This document shows, piece by piece, positions 10,278 to 19,862 of a stretch of DNA of 39,611 nucleotides. Location of the stretch: assembly GCA_018241185.1 (NCBI GenBank), contig JAFEEH010000219.1, positions 1 to 39,611 on the forward strand. Direction: 5' to 3'. The notes beneath the pieces are model-generated. The model made no database searches and was not told the origin of the DNA. It worked only from the letters and a program-made list of their open reading frames with translations. Both the position numbers and the translations under genes were made by a program. This stretch comes from Pseudomonadota bacterium. Its GTDB lineage: Bacteria; Pseudomonadota; Gammaproteobacteria; Burkholderiales; Burkholderiaceae_C. Numbering within the stretch: the stretch's first letter is position 1; each line of letters opens with the position of its first letter.

Positions 10278-11642
10278 CTACGACTCCCCCGCACCCTTCA
10301 CATCCGCCACCACCCGCGCATTGCGCCGGAAGCTCAGGTAGGCGCTCGCCCAGTCCATCAGCACGATGAGCCTGTTGCGGAAACCGATGAGGAAGTAGAT
10401 GTGCACGAACAGCCAGAACCACCACGCCATGCGGCCCGAGAAGCGCAGCGGGCCAAAGGGGGTGGGCAGGTCGACGACGGCGGCATTGCGGCCGATGGTG
10501 GCGAGGTTGCCGTAGTCGCGGTAGCGAAAGGGCGCCGTGGGCTGGCCGGCGATGCGGCGCAGGACGTTCTCGGCCGCGGTGCGGCCCATCTGCTTGGCGC
10601 CGGGTGACACGCCGGGCACGGGCCGCGGCGGCTGGCCCGGCACATGGCTCATGGCGGCGGCGAGGTCGCCGACGACGCTGATCTCCGTGTGGCCGGGGAG
10701 GCTGAGGTCGGGCTCGACCTTGACGCGGCCGGGGCGGTCGGTCTCGGCGCCGGTGGCGGCGGCCACCAGCCGGCCCAGCGGCGAGGCGGCGACGCCGGCG
10801 GCCCAGACGATGCAGTTGCTATCGATTCGATAGCTGCTCGCGCCCGCCCCGTCTGCGCTGGCGGCCAATTTGACCTCCAGTCCCGAGGCATCGATGTGCG
10901 TCACCATCGCGTTCAGCCGCACCTGCACGCCGAGCTTTTCCAGCTGCTCCTTCGCGCGCTGGCTCAACGATTCAGGCATGGCCTGCAGCACGCGCGGGCC
11001 GCCCTCGACCAGCAGCACCTCGGCGTCGGCCGGCACGATGTGGCGGAACTCGCCCGACAGCGTATGGCGCGCGATCTCGGCCAGCGTGCCGGCCATCTCG
11101 ACACCCGTGGGGCCGGCGCCGATCACCACGAAGGTCATCAAGGCCTTGCGCCGCACCGGGTCGGGTTCGAGCTCGGCCATCTCGAAGGCCATCAGCACGC
11201 GGCGGCGGATGTCGAAGGCGTCGGCCAAGGTCTTCAGGCCCGGCGCGAGCGGCGCCCACTGGTCGTTGCCGAAGTAGCTGTGCGTGGCGCCCGCGGCGAC
11301 GATCAGGTGGTCGTAGGGCAGCGCCATGCCGTCCGCCAGGTGCACCTGGCGCGCCGCGGCGTCGATGCCCGTGACCTCGCCCAGCAGCGTGGTGACGTTC
11401 TCGTCGCCGCGGAAAAGCTGGCGCGCCGGCGCCGCGATCGACGGCGCCGCCAGCCCGGCGGTGGCCACCTGGTAGAGCAGGGGCTGGAAGAGGTGATGGT
11501 TGGTCTTCTCGACGACCGTCACGTCGACCTCCTGGCCGACGAGTTTGCGCGCGGCCTCGAGCCCGCCGAATCCGCAGCCCACGATGACCACCCGGGGGCG
11601 CGATGCCGGCTCGCCCGGCGGCTTGAAGGACGGATCGCTCAT
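10278..11642 (-). CDS. ndh: Type II NADH dehydrogenase (NDH-2)
   Basis: This 454-residue FAD enzyme would pass electrons from NADH to quinone at the inner membrane without pumping protons. The FAD-binding motif VVIVGCGFGGLEAARKL is at residues 18-34, with an LLYQVATAGL quinone-side segment, the NAD-binding motif FVVIGAGPTGVEMAG near 170, and the second FAD contact IVWAAGV near 278. The C-terminus has hydrophobic residues typical of membrane attachment. About 20 residues near 257-276 (around ASSYRIDSN) are encoded by a copy of the dispersed two-hairpin repeat and are probably an inserted loop. It is divergent from egtB. Confidence 0.93.
   Translation of the reverse strand: MSDPSFKPPGEPASRPRVVIVGCGFGGLEAARKLVGQEVDVTVVEKTNHHLFQPLLYQVATAGLAAPSIAAPARQLFRGDENVTTLLGEVTGIDAAARQVHLADGMALPYDHLIVAAGATHSYFGNDQWAPLAPGLKTLADAFDIRRRVLMAFEMAELEPDPVRRKALMTFVVIGAGPTGVEMAGTLAEIARHTLSGEFRHIVPADAEVLLVEGGPRVLQAMPESLSQRAKEQLEKLGVQVRLNAMVTHIDASGLEVKLAASADGAGASSYRIDSNCIVWAAGVAASPLGRLVAAATGAETDRPGRVKVEPDLSLPGHTEISVVGDLAAAMSHVPGQPPRPVPGVSPGAKQMGRTAAENVLRRIAGQPTAPFRYRDYGNLATIGRNAAVVDLPTPFGPLRFSGRMAWWFWLFVHIYFLIGFRNRLIVLMDWASAYLSFRRNARVVADVKGAGES
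10815..10873 (-). repeat. Two-hairpin dispersed repeat, copy 2, inside ndh
   Basis: Read on the minus strand, this matches copy 4 closely: TCAAATTGG, CCAGCGC, GGGCGCG, CAGCTATC and ATAGCAA follow in the same order and spacing. It lies wholly within the ndh reading frame, which stays open and translates it as roughly residues 257-276. Confidence 0.85.
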
Positions 11643-11802
11643 GCGGCATTATGGGCAGGCAGGGCACGGAAAACCGCACCGCCGGTGGGGGCGGGCGGCC
11701 CGGCTGGGGCGGCGCGTCGCGCACAGCGGGCAGAGTGCGGCCTCTCGTCCTACGCCGGCAGGCCCCCGCCCACATTTAAAAAAACCGGGCTCAAGGAGAT
11801 CT

Positions 11803-13062
11803 ATGACAACACCCACCCCGGCCGCGCGTGCCGACGCGCGCGATGCCAGCGGCCTGCACGCGCGCTTCCGCACCGTGCGCGCCCACAGCCTGGTACTGGC
11901 CGCGCCTCTCTCGCCGGAGGACCAATGCATCCAGTCGATGCCCGACGCGAGCCCGACCAAGTGGCATCTTGCGCACACCACCTGGTTCTTCGAAACGGTG
12001 CTGCTGGAGCGCCACGCCACGGGCTACCGCGCCTTCGACGGGCGCTTCCACTACCTCTTCAATTCCTACTACGAGGCGCTCGGTCCGCGCCATCCGCGGC
12101 CGCAGCGCGGGCTGCTGACGCGGCCCTCGCTCGACGAGGTGATGGCCTATCGCAGGCATGTGGACGCAGCCGTGGAGTCGCTCCTGGCCACCGCGGATGC
12201 GGCGGGCCTCGCGGCCATCGAGCCCATCGTCACGCTGGGCTTGCACCACGAACAGCAGCACCAGGAGCTGCTGCTGACCGACATCCTGCATGCCTTCTCA
12301 TGCAACCCGCTGCTGCCGGCGTACCGCAGCGCTGCGCAGCCCGCGCTGCGCCTGGCGACGCAGGCACCGGCCGCGCAGTGGCTGACGCACCCGGGCGGGC
12401 CGGTCGACATCGGCGATGGCGGCGAGGAATTCGCCTTCGACAACGAAGGCCCGCGCCACACCGCGCTGGTGCCGTCCTTCTCGATCCAGGACCGGCTGGT
12501 CAATTGCGGCGAGTTCGCCCAGTTCATCGCCGATGGCGGCTACCGCCGGCCGGAACTGTGGCTGTCCGACGGCTGGGCGGCTGTGCAGGCCCAGGGATGG
12601 CAGCATCCGGCGTACTGGCTGGCGCCGGACGATCCACGGCTGGCGCATCTGCAGGCCGGCCACGGCGGCGGCTGGCAGGTCTTCGGCCTGCACGGCGTGC
12701 GGCCACTCGAGCCGGAAGCGCCGGTGTCGCAGCTGAGCTTCTACGAGGCGGCCGCGTATGCCGAGTGGGCGGGCGTGCGCTTGCCGACGGAGTTCGAGTG
12801 GGAGGCCGCCAGTTCGCTGCAGGGCATGACGCAGCTCACGGGGCATGTGTGGCAATGGACCCGCTCCTCCTACGACCCGTACCCGGGCTTTCGCCCGCTG
12901 CCAGGGGTGGCGGCCGAATACAACGGCAAGTTCATGGTGGGGCAGCTCGTGCTGCGCGGCGGCAGCGTGGCCACGCCCGAAGGCCACACGCGTCCGACAT
13001 ATCGCAACTTCTTCCCGCCCGCCGCGCGCTGGCAGTTCACCGGGCTGCGCCTCGCGCGCTGA
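11803..13062 (+). CDS. egtB: Ergothioneine biosynthesis sulfoxide synthase EgtB
   Basis: This 419-residue non-haem iron enzyme joins trimethylhistidine (hercynine) to cysteine or gamma-glutamylcysteine with oxygen, giving a sulfoxide. The N-terminal DinB-like four-helix domain has the iron ligands in KWHLAHTTW (His55 or His58) and LHHEQQHQE (His149, His153). The C-terminal formylglycine-generating-enzyme-like domain contains QLSFYEAAAYAEWAGVRLPT, and LTGHVWQWTRSSY near the end. The start ATG at 11803 follows an AAGGAG site. egtD begins 39 bases after its stop, or directly at it if the earlier GTG is used. Which thiol is used cannot be settled here. Confidence 0.95.
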   Translation: MTTPTPAARADARDASGLHARFRTVRAHSLVLAAPLSPEDQCIQSMPDASPTKWHLAHTTWFFETVLLERHATGYRAFDGRFHYLFNSYYEALGPRHPRPQRGLLTRPSLDEVMAYRRHVDAAVESLLATADAAGLAAIEPIVTLGLHHEQQHQELLLTDILHAFSCNPLLPAYRSAAQPALRLATQAPAAQWLTHPGGPVDIGDGGEEFAFDNEGPRHTALVPSFSIQDRLVNCGEFAQFIADGGYRRPELWLSDGWAAVQAQGWQHPAYWLAPDDPRLAHLQAGHGGGWQVFGLHGVRPLEPEAPVSQLSFYEAAAYAEWAGVRLPTEFEWEAASSLQGMTQLTGHVWQWTRSSYDPYPGFRPLPGVAAEYNGKFMVGQLVLRGGSVATPEGHTRPTYRNFFPPAARWQFTGLRLAR

Positions 13063-13101
13063 GTGCCCACCCATCCACTCGTTCATTGGACAGACCCGAC
13101 G

Positions 13102-14082
13102 ATGGCACCTCCTTCCCATTCCTCCAGCGCCGCCGAGCGCGACTGCGCCGCCGATACCGACTGCGCCTTCGGCCACGACCTCGCACGCGCACTGGCCGAG
13201 CGGCCGCGTCGCATCTCGCCCAAGTACTTCTACGACGTGCGCGGTTCACAGCTCTTCGACCGCATCTGCGAACTGCCGGAGTACTACCCCACGCGCACCG
13301 AGCTCGGCATCCTCACGCAGCGTGCCGGCGAGATCGCCGCCCAGATCGGCCCGCGCGCCGAGATCGTGGAGTTCGGCGCCGGCTCGCTGGTCAAGGTGCG
13401 GCTGCTGCTCGATGCGCTGCAGTCGCCGCAGCGCTACCTGCCCATCGATATCTCGGGCGAGCACCTTGAGTCCGCCGCCGATGCGCTGCGCGCCGACTAC
13501 CCCGGCCTCGCGGTGCAGCCCATCGTGGCCGACTACACCCGGCCCTTCGCGCTGCCGCCGAAGCTCGAAGGCGCCGGTCGGCGCGTGGGTTTCTTCCCCG
13601 GCTCGACCCTGGGCAACTTCGACCCCGACGAGGCGCTGGCTTTCCTGCAGCAGGCGGCGCGGCTGCTGCGTGGCGGCGGGCTGCTGCTGGGCGTCGACCT
13701 GGTCAAGCGTCCGGCGCTGCTGCACGCGGCGTACAACGACGCGCAAGGCGTGACGGCGGCCTTCAACCTCAACCTGCTGGCGCGTGCCAATGCGGAACTG
13801 GGCACCGACTTCGACCTCGATGGCTTCGACCACGCGGCCTTCTACAACGCACCGCTGCGCCGCATCGAGATGCACCTGGTCAGCCGCCGCGCGCAGACCG
13901 TGACGCTGCACGGTCAGCGCCACACGATCGAAGAAGGCGAGGCCATCCACACCGAGAACTCGCACAAGTTCACCATCGAAGGGCTGCGCGCGCTGGCGGT
14001 GCGCGCGGGCTTCGGCATCGGGCCGGTGTGGACCGACCCGGACCGGCTCTTCAGCGTGCACTGGCTCCCGGCGGCACAATAA
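13102..14082 (+). CDS. egtD: L-histidine N-alpha-methyltransferase EgtD
   Basis: This 326-residue SAM-dependent enzyme trimethylates histidine to hercynine, the first step of ergothioneine synthesis. Family features include RRISPKYFYDVRGSQLFD and CELPEYYPTRTE near the N-terminus, the SAM-binding IVEFGAGSLVKVRLLLDAL, YLPIDISGEHL, and GFFPGSTLGNFDPDEA. The ATG at 13102 is preferred on length (the family is about 320 residues); an in-frame GTG at 13063, immediately after the egtB stop, would add 13 residues. It is the second gene of the egt operon, followed after 41 bases by the DUF427 gene. Confidence 0.95.
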   Translation: MAPPSHSSSAAERDCAADTDCAFGHDLARALAERPRRISPKYFYDVRGSQLFDRICELPEYYPTRTELGILTQRAGEIAAQIGPRAEIVEFGAGSLVKVRLLLDALQSPQRYLPIDISGEHLESAADALRADYPGLAVQPIVADYTRPFALPPKLEGAGRRVGFFPGSTLGNFDPDEALAFLQQAARLLRGGGLLLGVDLVKRPALLHAAYNDAQGVTAAFNLNLLARANAELGTDFDLDGFDHAAFYNAPLRRIEMHLVSRRAQTVTLHGQRHTIEEGEAIHTENSHKFTIEGLRALAVRAGFGIGPVWTDPDRLFSVHWLPAAQ

Positions 14083-14123
14083 GTGCCCCGCCCGCTGCAT
14101 GCGGGCGCGAAAGGCAAGCCGAA

Positions 14124-14405
14124 ATGAAAGCAACATGGAACGGCGTCACCATCGCCGAGAGCGACGACACGGTGCTCGTCGAGGGCAACCACTACTTCCC
14201 GGCCAGTTCGCTGAATCGTGACTACGTCACGTTCAGCAACAACCACACCGTCTGCCCGTGGAAGGGCGTGGCCAGCTATTACTCGCTGCTGGTCAACGGC
14301 GAGCTGAATCCCGAAGCCGTCTGGTACTACCCCGACCCCAAGCCGGAGGCCGAGATGGTCAAGGACCGCGTCGCCTTCTGGAAGGGCGTGAAGGTCGAGG
14401 CGTGA
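14124..14405 (+). CDS. DUF427 domain protein in the egt operon
   Basis: This 93-residue soluble protein corresponds to a complete DUF427 domain (a small beta fold). The conserved NNHTVCPWKGVASYYSL block, with Cys44-Pro-Trp-Lys-Gly48, is clear, as is a C-terminal WYYPDPKP motif. The biochemical role of the family is not established to my knowledge. Its position between egtD and a dioxygenase gene, with GTGA overlap to the latter, suggests a role linked to ergothioneine or its derivatives; that is inference from context only. Confidence 0.85.
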   Translation: MKATWNGVTIAESDDTVLVEGNHYFPASSLNRDYVTFSNNHTVCPWKGVASYYSLLVNGELNPEAVWYYPDPKPEAEMVKDRVAFWKGVKVEA

Positions 14406-15139
14406 GCGGCACGGACTACAGCCCGCCCTTCACGCCACCCGAGGAGGTGGCCACCGCCCTGCGGCAGGAAGGCTACGCGGTCCTCAGTCCCAAGGGCACG
14501 GGCGACTGGCTGGGTATGCCGCTGTCCGAGCTTGAGGCCATGCGGCCCGACTGGGATCACCTGCCGCCCGACGAGTACCTGAAGGACGGCGGGCGCTACC
14601 GCACGCGCCGCCATGCCTGCTTCGTGGCGGCGGGCGATGCGCTCACCCAGGTGCCGCACCGCGCGCATTGGCAGCCCGTGGAATACAACGCGCTGCACGG
14701 CGGCATGCAACGCTGGTTCGCGCCGATGGAGGACGCGACGGTGTCGCGGCCCGTGTGGCACCGGCTGCTGCAGCGTCTGGGCGAGGCGGCGAGCGCGCTG
14801 CGCGGCCCGCAGCCGTGGTACATCGAGGCGCACCAGTTCCGCATCGACACGGCCGAGGGCATCGGCCGGCCCACGCCCGAGGGTGCGCACCGCGACGGGG
14901 TCGACCTCGTGGCAGTCGCGCTGGTGGGGCGCGAAGGCATCAAGGGCGGCGAGACGCGCGTCTTCGAGGGCCGTCGCGGCGAGCGATTCACCATGACCGA
15001 GCCGTGGACGCTGCTGCTGCTCGACGACGCGCGCGTGATCCACGAATCCACGCCCATCCAGCCGCGGGACGAGGCCCGCGCGGGCTGGCGCGACACCCTC
15101 GTGGTCACCTGCCGCGCGCAGGGTTTCCAGGGCGCTTGA
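14402..15139 (+). CDS. 2-oxoglutarate/Fe(II) dioxygenase family protein
   Basis: This 245-residue protein resembles the 2OG-Fe dioxygenase family that includes amino acid hydroxylases. The iron triad is visible as His163-Arg-Asp165 (GAHRDGVDLV) and His214 (ARVIHESTP), and Arg230 (GWRDTLVV) is placed to bind 2-oxoglutarate. QFRID and GGETRVF are further family motifs. The GTG start at 14402 overlaps the DUF427 stop (GTGA). The substrate is unknown. As last gene of the egt operon it might hydroxylate histidine, hercynine, ergothioneine or a free amino acid. Confidence 0.87.
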   Translation: MSGTDYSPPFTPPEEVATALRQEGYAVLSPKGTGDWLGMPLSELEAMRPDWDHLPPDEYLKDGGRYRTRRHACFVAAGDALTQVPHRAHWQPVEYNALHGGMQRWFAPMEDATVSRPVWHRLLQRLGEAASALRGPQPWYIEAHQFRIDTAEGIGRPTPEGAHRDGVDLVAVALVGREGIKGGETRVFEGRRGERFTMTEPWTLLLLDDARVIHESTPIQPRDEARAGWRDTLVVTCRAQGFQGA

Positions 15140-15293
15140 GCCCGCGCAAGCCGGGGGCCCGGCGTCCTACAGGGGGCGGCGGCCTGGCAAGGTACAGTCG
15201 GGCGGCATTCCATCGCCTGCCGACGTCGGGCGCGTGGTTCCTTCGGCGACCCGCCCCGGTGGGTCGCGTGGCACAAGAATCGAGGGCATCGCC

Positions 15294-15737
15294 ATGTTCA
15301 ATCACATCCTGGTTCCCATCGACGGCTCGGAGACCTCCATGCTCGCGGTGAGCAAGGCCAGCGGCCTCGCATTGGCCTTCGGCAGCCGCATCACGCTGAT
15401 CCATGTGATCGACAACTATCCCTTCATCGGCGTCGGCGCCGACTACGCGCTGGGCCAGAACGAATACCTGGCTGCGGCCACCTCCAGCGCCAATGCGGCA
15501 TTGGCACGCGGCGTGGCGGCCCTGGCCGCCGAGGGCCTGCACAGCGACCAGCGCGTGATCGACGGCCACGTGGTGCACGAAGGCATCGTCGACACGGCGG
15601 TGGCGCTGCGCGCCGACCTGATCGTGATGGGCTCGCACGGCCGCAGTGGCATCGAGAAGCTGCTGCTGGGCAGCGTCACGCAGCGCGTGCTGCAGGAAGC
15701 ACCGATGCCGGTGCTCGTGGTCAAGAGCGAAACCTGA
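15294..15737 (+). CDS. Universal stress protein, UspA family
   Basis: This 147-residue single-domain Usp begins with FNHILVPIDGSETS, the first strand and loop. It carries the ATP-binding G-2x-G-9x-G-S motif as GSHGRSGIEKLLLGSVTQ near residues 118-135, so it probably binds ATP. Proteins of this kind accumulate under stress and starvation. It is a single gene 154 bases after the egt operon and convergent with the pseudouridine synthase gene. A longer start at 15234 is less likely because FNHILVPIDG is the normal N-terminus. Confidence 0.94.
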   Translation: MFNHILVPIDGSETSMLAVSKASGLALAFGSRITLIHVIDNYPFIGVGADYALGQNEYLAAATSSANAALARGVAALAAEGLHSDQRVIDGHVVHEGIVDTAVALRADLIVMGSHGRSGIEKLLLGSVTQRVLQEAPMPVLVVKSET

Positions 15738-15758
15738 TCCGATCTGGCGCCAGCGCGC

Positions 15759-16403
15759 TCAGAAGGGCGCCGGACTCTCGAAGCGCACGGCGGCGCCCGT
15801 CGCGGGATGCCTGAACTGCAGCACCGTGGCGTGCAGCAGCAGGCGGGGGGCCGCCGCCTGCACGCGCGCATCCCCGTACAGCGCATCGCCGAGGATCGGA
15901 TGGCCGATGTGCGCCAGGTGCAGGCGCAACTGGTGCGAGCGCCCGGTCTGCGGCTCCAGCAGCAGGCGCGTGCTGCCGCGTTCTCCGCGCTCGGGCCAGG
16001 CCTCGAGCGTTCGCCAGCGCGTCACGCTCGGCTTGCCCGCGGCGTCGATCTTCTGCAGCGGGCGGCGCGGCCAGTCGGCCATCATCGGCGCATCGATGAC
16101 GGACCAGCCCTTGCTCTGCGCCAGTCCGTCGACCACCGCCTCGTAGCGCTTCCACACCTGCCGCTGCGCGAAGGCGTCGCCCAGCGCGCGCTGCATCTCG
16201 GCGCTGCGTGCCATGAGCACGAGCCCGCTGGTCGCCATGTCGAGGCGGTGCACGATCAACGCCTCGGGCCAGCGCACCTGCACGCGCGCGCTCAGGCAGT
16301 CCTGCTTGTCGTCGCCGCGGCCGGGCACGCACAGCAGGCCGGCGGGCTTGTCGAGCACGAGCAGGTGGGCGTCTTCATGGACGAGGCGGTCGTCGTCGGT
16401 CAC
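15759..16403 (-). CDS. RluA-family pseudouridine synthase
   Basis: This 214-residue enzyme isomerises uridine in rRNA and/or tRNA. The catalytic motif VHRLDMATSGL has Asp55, the N-terminus LVLDKPAGLLCVPG is the family start, and TGRSHQLRLHLAHIGHPILGD is the second conserved block. It lacks an N-terminal S4 domain and matches RluA itself in size (219 residues in E. coli), so rRNA/tRNA dual specificity is likely but not proven. The start is a GTG at 16403. The open frame continues upstream, but that part is antisense to the divergent MFS gene. Confidence 0.92.
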   Translation of the reverse strand: MTDDDRLVHEDAHLLVLDKPAGLLCVPGRGDDKQDCLSARVQVRWPEALIVHRLDMATSGLVLMARSAEMQRALGDAFAQRQVWKRYEAVVDGLAQSKGWSVIDAPMMADWPRRPLQKIDAAGKPSVTRWRTLEAWPERGERGSTRLLLEPQTGRSHQLRLHLAHIGHPILGDALYGDARVQAAAPRLLLHATVLQFRHPATGAAVRFESPAPF

Positions 16404-16496
16404 GGCGCGCAGTGTAGGGAGCGGGAGCGCGGGCGCGCGCAGCGCCCCTAAGTCGACGCTAAGACCGGCCGGGGCACCTCGGCTATCCTCGAACCG

Positions 16497-17798
16497 ATGC
16501 CTGCCGCCGACCCCGCGCCCGACCCGAGCGCCCCGGGCGCACCCCTTGCCGGGGCGCCTGCCGAGCTTCCCCGCTACCGCTTTTCCGACCTCACGCGCGA
16601 GCGCGCCTTCATGCGGCTGTGGGGGGCGCGCATGCTGGGCACCGCTGCGCAGCAGATGCTGATGGTGGCGGTGGGCTGGCACATGTACGACATCACCGGC
16701 AGCGCCTGGGACCTGGGGTTGGTGGGCCTGTTCCAGTTCGTGCCGGCGCTGCTGCTGGCGCTGTACGCTGGCCACGTGGTCGACCAGCACCACCGCGGCC
16801 GCATCCTGGCGCTGTGTCTGGCGGCGCAGGGCGGCGTGGCCGCCGTGCTGCTGGGCGCGCACCTGGGCAATCACGATTCGCGCGGGCTGCTGCTGGGGCT
16901 GTCGCTGGTGCTCGGGGCGGTGCGCGCCTTCCAGATGCCGGCTCAGCAGTCGCTCACGCCCTTGCTGGTGCCGCCGCTGATGCTGCCGCGCGCGATGGCC
17001 TTCAGCTCGGCGGGACAGCAGGCGTCGATCATCGGCGGGCCGGCGCTGGGCGGGCTGCTGTTCGTCGCCGGCATGGGCGTGGTGTACGGCGCCAGTCTGC
17101 TGCTGTTCGCGGCCGCCTGCGTGCTGGTGGCCCGGCTGCGCTATGCGCACAACGCGCCGCAGCGCGAACCGGTGACGGCCGCGACGCTGCTGGCGGGCGT
17201 GCGCTTCATCTGGCAGCGCAAGCCGGTGCTGGGCGCGGTGTCGCTCGACCTCTTCGCCGTGCTGCTAGGCGGCGCGGTGGCGCTGCTGCCCATCTACGCC
17301 AAGGAGATCCTGCACACCGGGCCCTGGGGCCTGGGGCTGTTGCGCAGCGCGCCGGCGGTGGGTGCGCTGGCGATGTCGATCACGCTCACGCGCACGCCGG
17401 TCGAGCGGCATGTGGGCCGCACGCTGCTGCTGGCCGTGGGCGCCTTCGGGCTGTGCATGGTGGTGTTCGGGCTGTCGACCAGCTTCATCGTCTCGCTGGT
17501 GGCACTGGCGGTCTCGGGCGCGGCCGACATGGTCAACGTCGTCATCCGCCAGACGCTGGTGCAGCTGGAAACGCCCGACGCGATGCGCGGCCGGGTGAGC
17601 GCCGTCAACTCGATCTTCATCGGTGCCAGCAACCAGCTCGGCGAATTCGAGTCGGGCGCGACGGCGGCGCTGCTGGGGCCGGTGGGCTCGGTGGTGGCGG
17701 GCGGCGTCGGGACGGTGCTGGTGGCGCTGACATGGTTCCGGCTCTTCCCGGGGCTGGCGCAACGGGACCGCATCGAGGCGTCGGTTGCTATCAAATAG
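16497..17798 (+). CDS. MFS transporter (MFS_3/EntS-like exporter)
   Basis: This 433-residue inner-membrane protein has about 11-12 hydrophobic segments starting near residue 45 (LWGARMLGTAAQQMLMVAV) and a YDITGSAWDLGLVGLFQF segment typical of the group with the enterobactin exporter EntS. It is probably a drug or metabolite exporter. It is divergent from the pseudouridine synthase gene. The last codons (VAIK and stop) are formed by the outer end of a dispersed repeat copy, so the natural C-terminus may have been changed by the repeat. Confidence 0.9.
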   Translation: MPAADPAPDPSAPGAPLAGAPAELPRYRFSDLTRERAFMRLWGARMLGTAAQQMLMVAVGWHMYDITGSAWDLGLVGLFQFVPALLLALYAGHVVDQHHRGRILALCLAAQGGVAAVLLGAHLGNHDSRGLLLGLSLVLGAVRAFQMPAQQSLTPLLVPPLMLPRAMAFSSAGQQASIIGGPALGGLLFVAGMGVVYGASLLLFAAACVLVARLRYAHNAPQREPVTAATLLAGVRFIWQRKPVLGAVSLDLFAVLLGGAVALLPIYAKEILHTGPWGLGLLRSAPAVGALAMSITLTRTPVERHVGRTLLLAVGAFGLCMVVFGLSTSFIVSLVALAVSGAADMVNVVIRQTLVQLETPDAMRGRVSAVNSIFIGASNQLGEFESGATAALLGPVGSVVAGGVGTVLVALTWFRLFPGLAQRDRIEASVAIK

Positions 17799-17850
17799 AT
17801 AGCTGGTGGCGCCCGTCCTGCGGGCGTTTCAGCCACCTTTTGTTCTCAAT
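17783..17850 (-). repeat. Two-hairpin dispersed repeat, copy 3, at the end of the MFS gene
   Basis: Inverted relative to copy 1: TTGCTATC-AAATA-GATAGCTG comes first, then GGCGCCCG-tcctg-CGGGCG. An outer pair, GGTGGC with GCCACC, is followed by TTTTGTTCT, so this copy may also end the MFS transcript. It contributes the TAG stop of the MFS gene. Confidence 0.8.
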
Positions 17851-17868
17851 CTCCAGGGTGCACCGTGG

Positions 17869-17928
17869 CCGTCCGGGCTGGGCTTGTCGAAGCCGCGCGC
17901 GGCGCTTCGACAGGCTCAGCGTGAACGG
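17869..17928. repeat. REP-like hairpin between convergent genes
   Basis: CTTGTCGAAGC and GCGCTTCGACAGG form a strong stem around a CG-rich loop; the outer ends CCGTCC and GAACGG partly pair. It is the same family as 2307-2391. It sits 20 bases downstream of the ferredoxin stop and 70 bases after the MFS stop, and probably protects or terminates both convergent transcripts. Confidence 0.8.
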
Positions 17929-17949
17929 TGGACGGCGTGCACGGTGGTT

Positions 17950-18243
17950 TCAGTCGAACAAAGAGCGCGCGTGCGGCACGTCCAGCACCACGTCGCTGCG
18001 CGCCTCGGCCACGCAGGGCAGCACGCAGCCCTCGGCCTTCTCCTCGGCCGACAGGCCCGGCCAGTCGATGGTGTGGACGATGCGCCCGCTCACGACCCGG
18101 GCGAGGCAGGTGCGACAGGTGCCGTTGCGGCAGGAACTGGGCAGCTCGATGCCCGCGTCCTGCGCGGCCAGCAGCAGGCTGCGCCCGGTGTCGGGCGCCT
18201 CGAAGGCGAGGCCCGCCGGCACGACGTCGATCCGATGGCTCAT
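17950..18243 (-). CDS. 2Fe-2S ferredoxin (plant type)
   Basis: This 97-residue electron carrier has the plant-type ligand set Cys38-x4-Cys43-x2-Cys46 ([11 protein letters not shown]) and Cys77 (VLPCVAE). An additional Cys73 is present. The start MSHRID at 18243 gives the standard single-domain length. It stands alone with no obvious oxygenase or reductase beside it, so its partner is unknown. It is divergent from the GNAT gene across 78 bases. Confidence 0.92.
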   Translation of the reverse strand: MSHRIDVVPAGLAFEAPDTGRSLLLAAQDAGIELPSSCRNGTCRTCLARVVSGRIVHTIDWPGLSAEEKAEGCVLPCVAEARSDVVLDVPHARSLFD

Positions 18244-18321
18244 GGGGCACGATTGTCGGCGGGCCGACCGGCGCCCTGCGGCGACAATGGGCGGCTTTCC
18301 GATTCGTCCGCTTTCCTGCCC

Positions 18322-18843
18322 ATGTCTCCCTACGAAGTCCTCCCCGCCGAGCTGCGCGATGCCAAGGCCATCGCCGACATCCACGCCGCCGCCGCCCGCG
18401 CCGCCTACCAGGGCATCGTGCCCGACGACCAGCTCGACGCGCTGGCGCCGTCCACGCGCGAAGCCAAGTGGCGCCAGGCCATCGAGTTCGCCGAACCGCA
18501 GGTGCATGTGGCGGTGCAGGGCGACACGGTGGTCGGCTTCGTCGGCTTCGACCGCTCGCGCGACCCCAAGACCAAGCCGGTGGACGGCGAGGTGTGGTCG
18601 CTCTACGTGCACCCCGACCATTGGGGCCAGGGCGTGGCCCAGCAGTTGTGGGAGGCCGCCGAAGAAGGCCTGGAAGACGAGGGCTGCACCACCGTCACCG
18701 CCTGGGTGCCGCTGAAGAACGAGCGCGCGCTGCGCTTTTTCGAGCACACGGCCGGCTTCAAGCGCGACATGAAGACCGCCAAGACCACGGCGTTGGGCGT
18801 CATCCGCATCGAGGAAGTGCGCCTCAAGCGCGACCTGGGCTGA
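18322..18843 (+). CDS. GNAT-family N-acetyltransferase
   Basis: This 173-residue protein has the acetyl-CoA binding motif A as [23 protein letters not shown] and a C-terminal motif [20 protein letters not shown] typical of RimI-like GNATs. The acceptor cannot be predicted. The ATG at 18322 begins the conserved [12 protein letters not shown] segment after a short lead. It precedes the DUF808 gene by 86 bases in the same direction. Confidence 0.9.
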   Translation: MSPYEVLPAELRDAKAIADIHAAAARAAYQGIVPDDQLDALAPSTREAKWRQAIEFAEPQVHVAVQGDTVVGFVGFDRSRDPKTKPVDGEVWSLYVHPDHWGQGVAQQLWEAAEEGLEDEGCTTVTAWVPLKNERALRFFEHTAGFKRDMKTAKTTALGVIRIEEVRLKRDLG

Positions 18844-18929
18844 CACCACCACGGGCCGGCATTCCACTTGCGAGGCCCGCTGCGGCGGCGCACCGTCCGG
18901 CCGCCTGTCCATTCAAGAAAGAACCCCGC

Positions 18930-19850
<921 letters not shown>

Positions 19851-19862
19851 AACACGGCGGCT

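Noticed and set aside
10644-13469. Very long open frame (941 codons) on the plus strand across ndh and egtB
   Set aside because: It runs antisense to ndh and out of frame with egtB; its translation is low-complexity Arg/Ala/Gly/His. High G+C at third positions removes stop codons in shadow frames.
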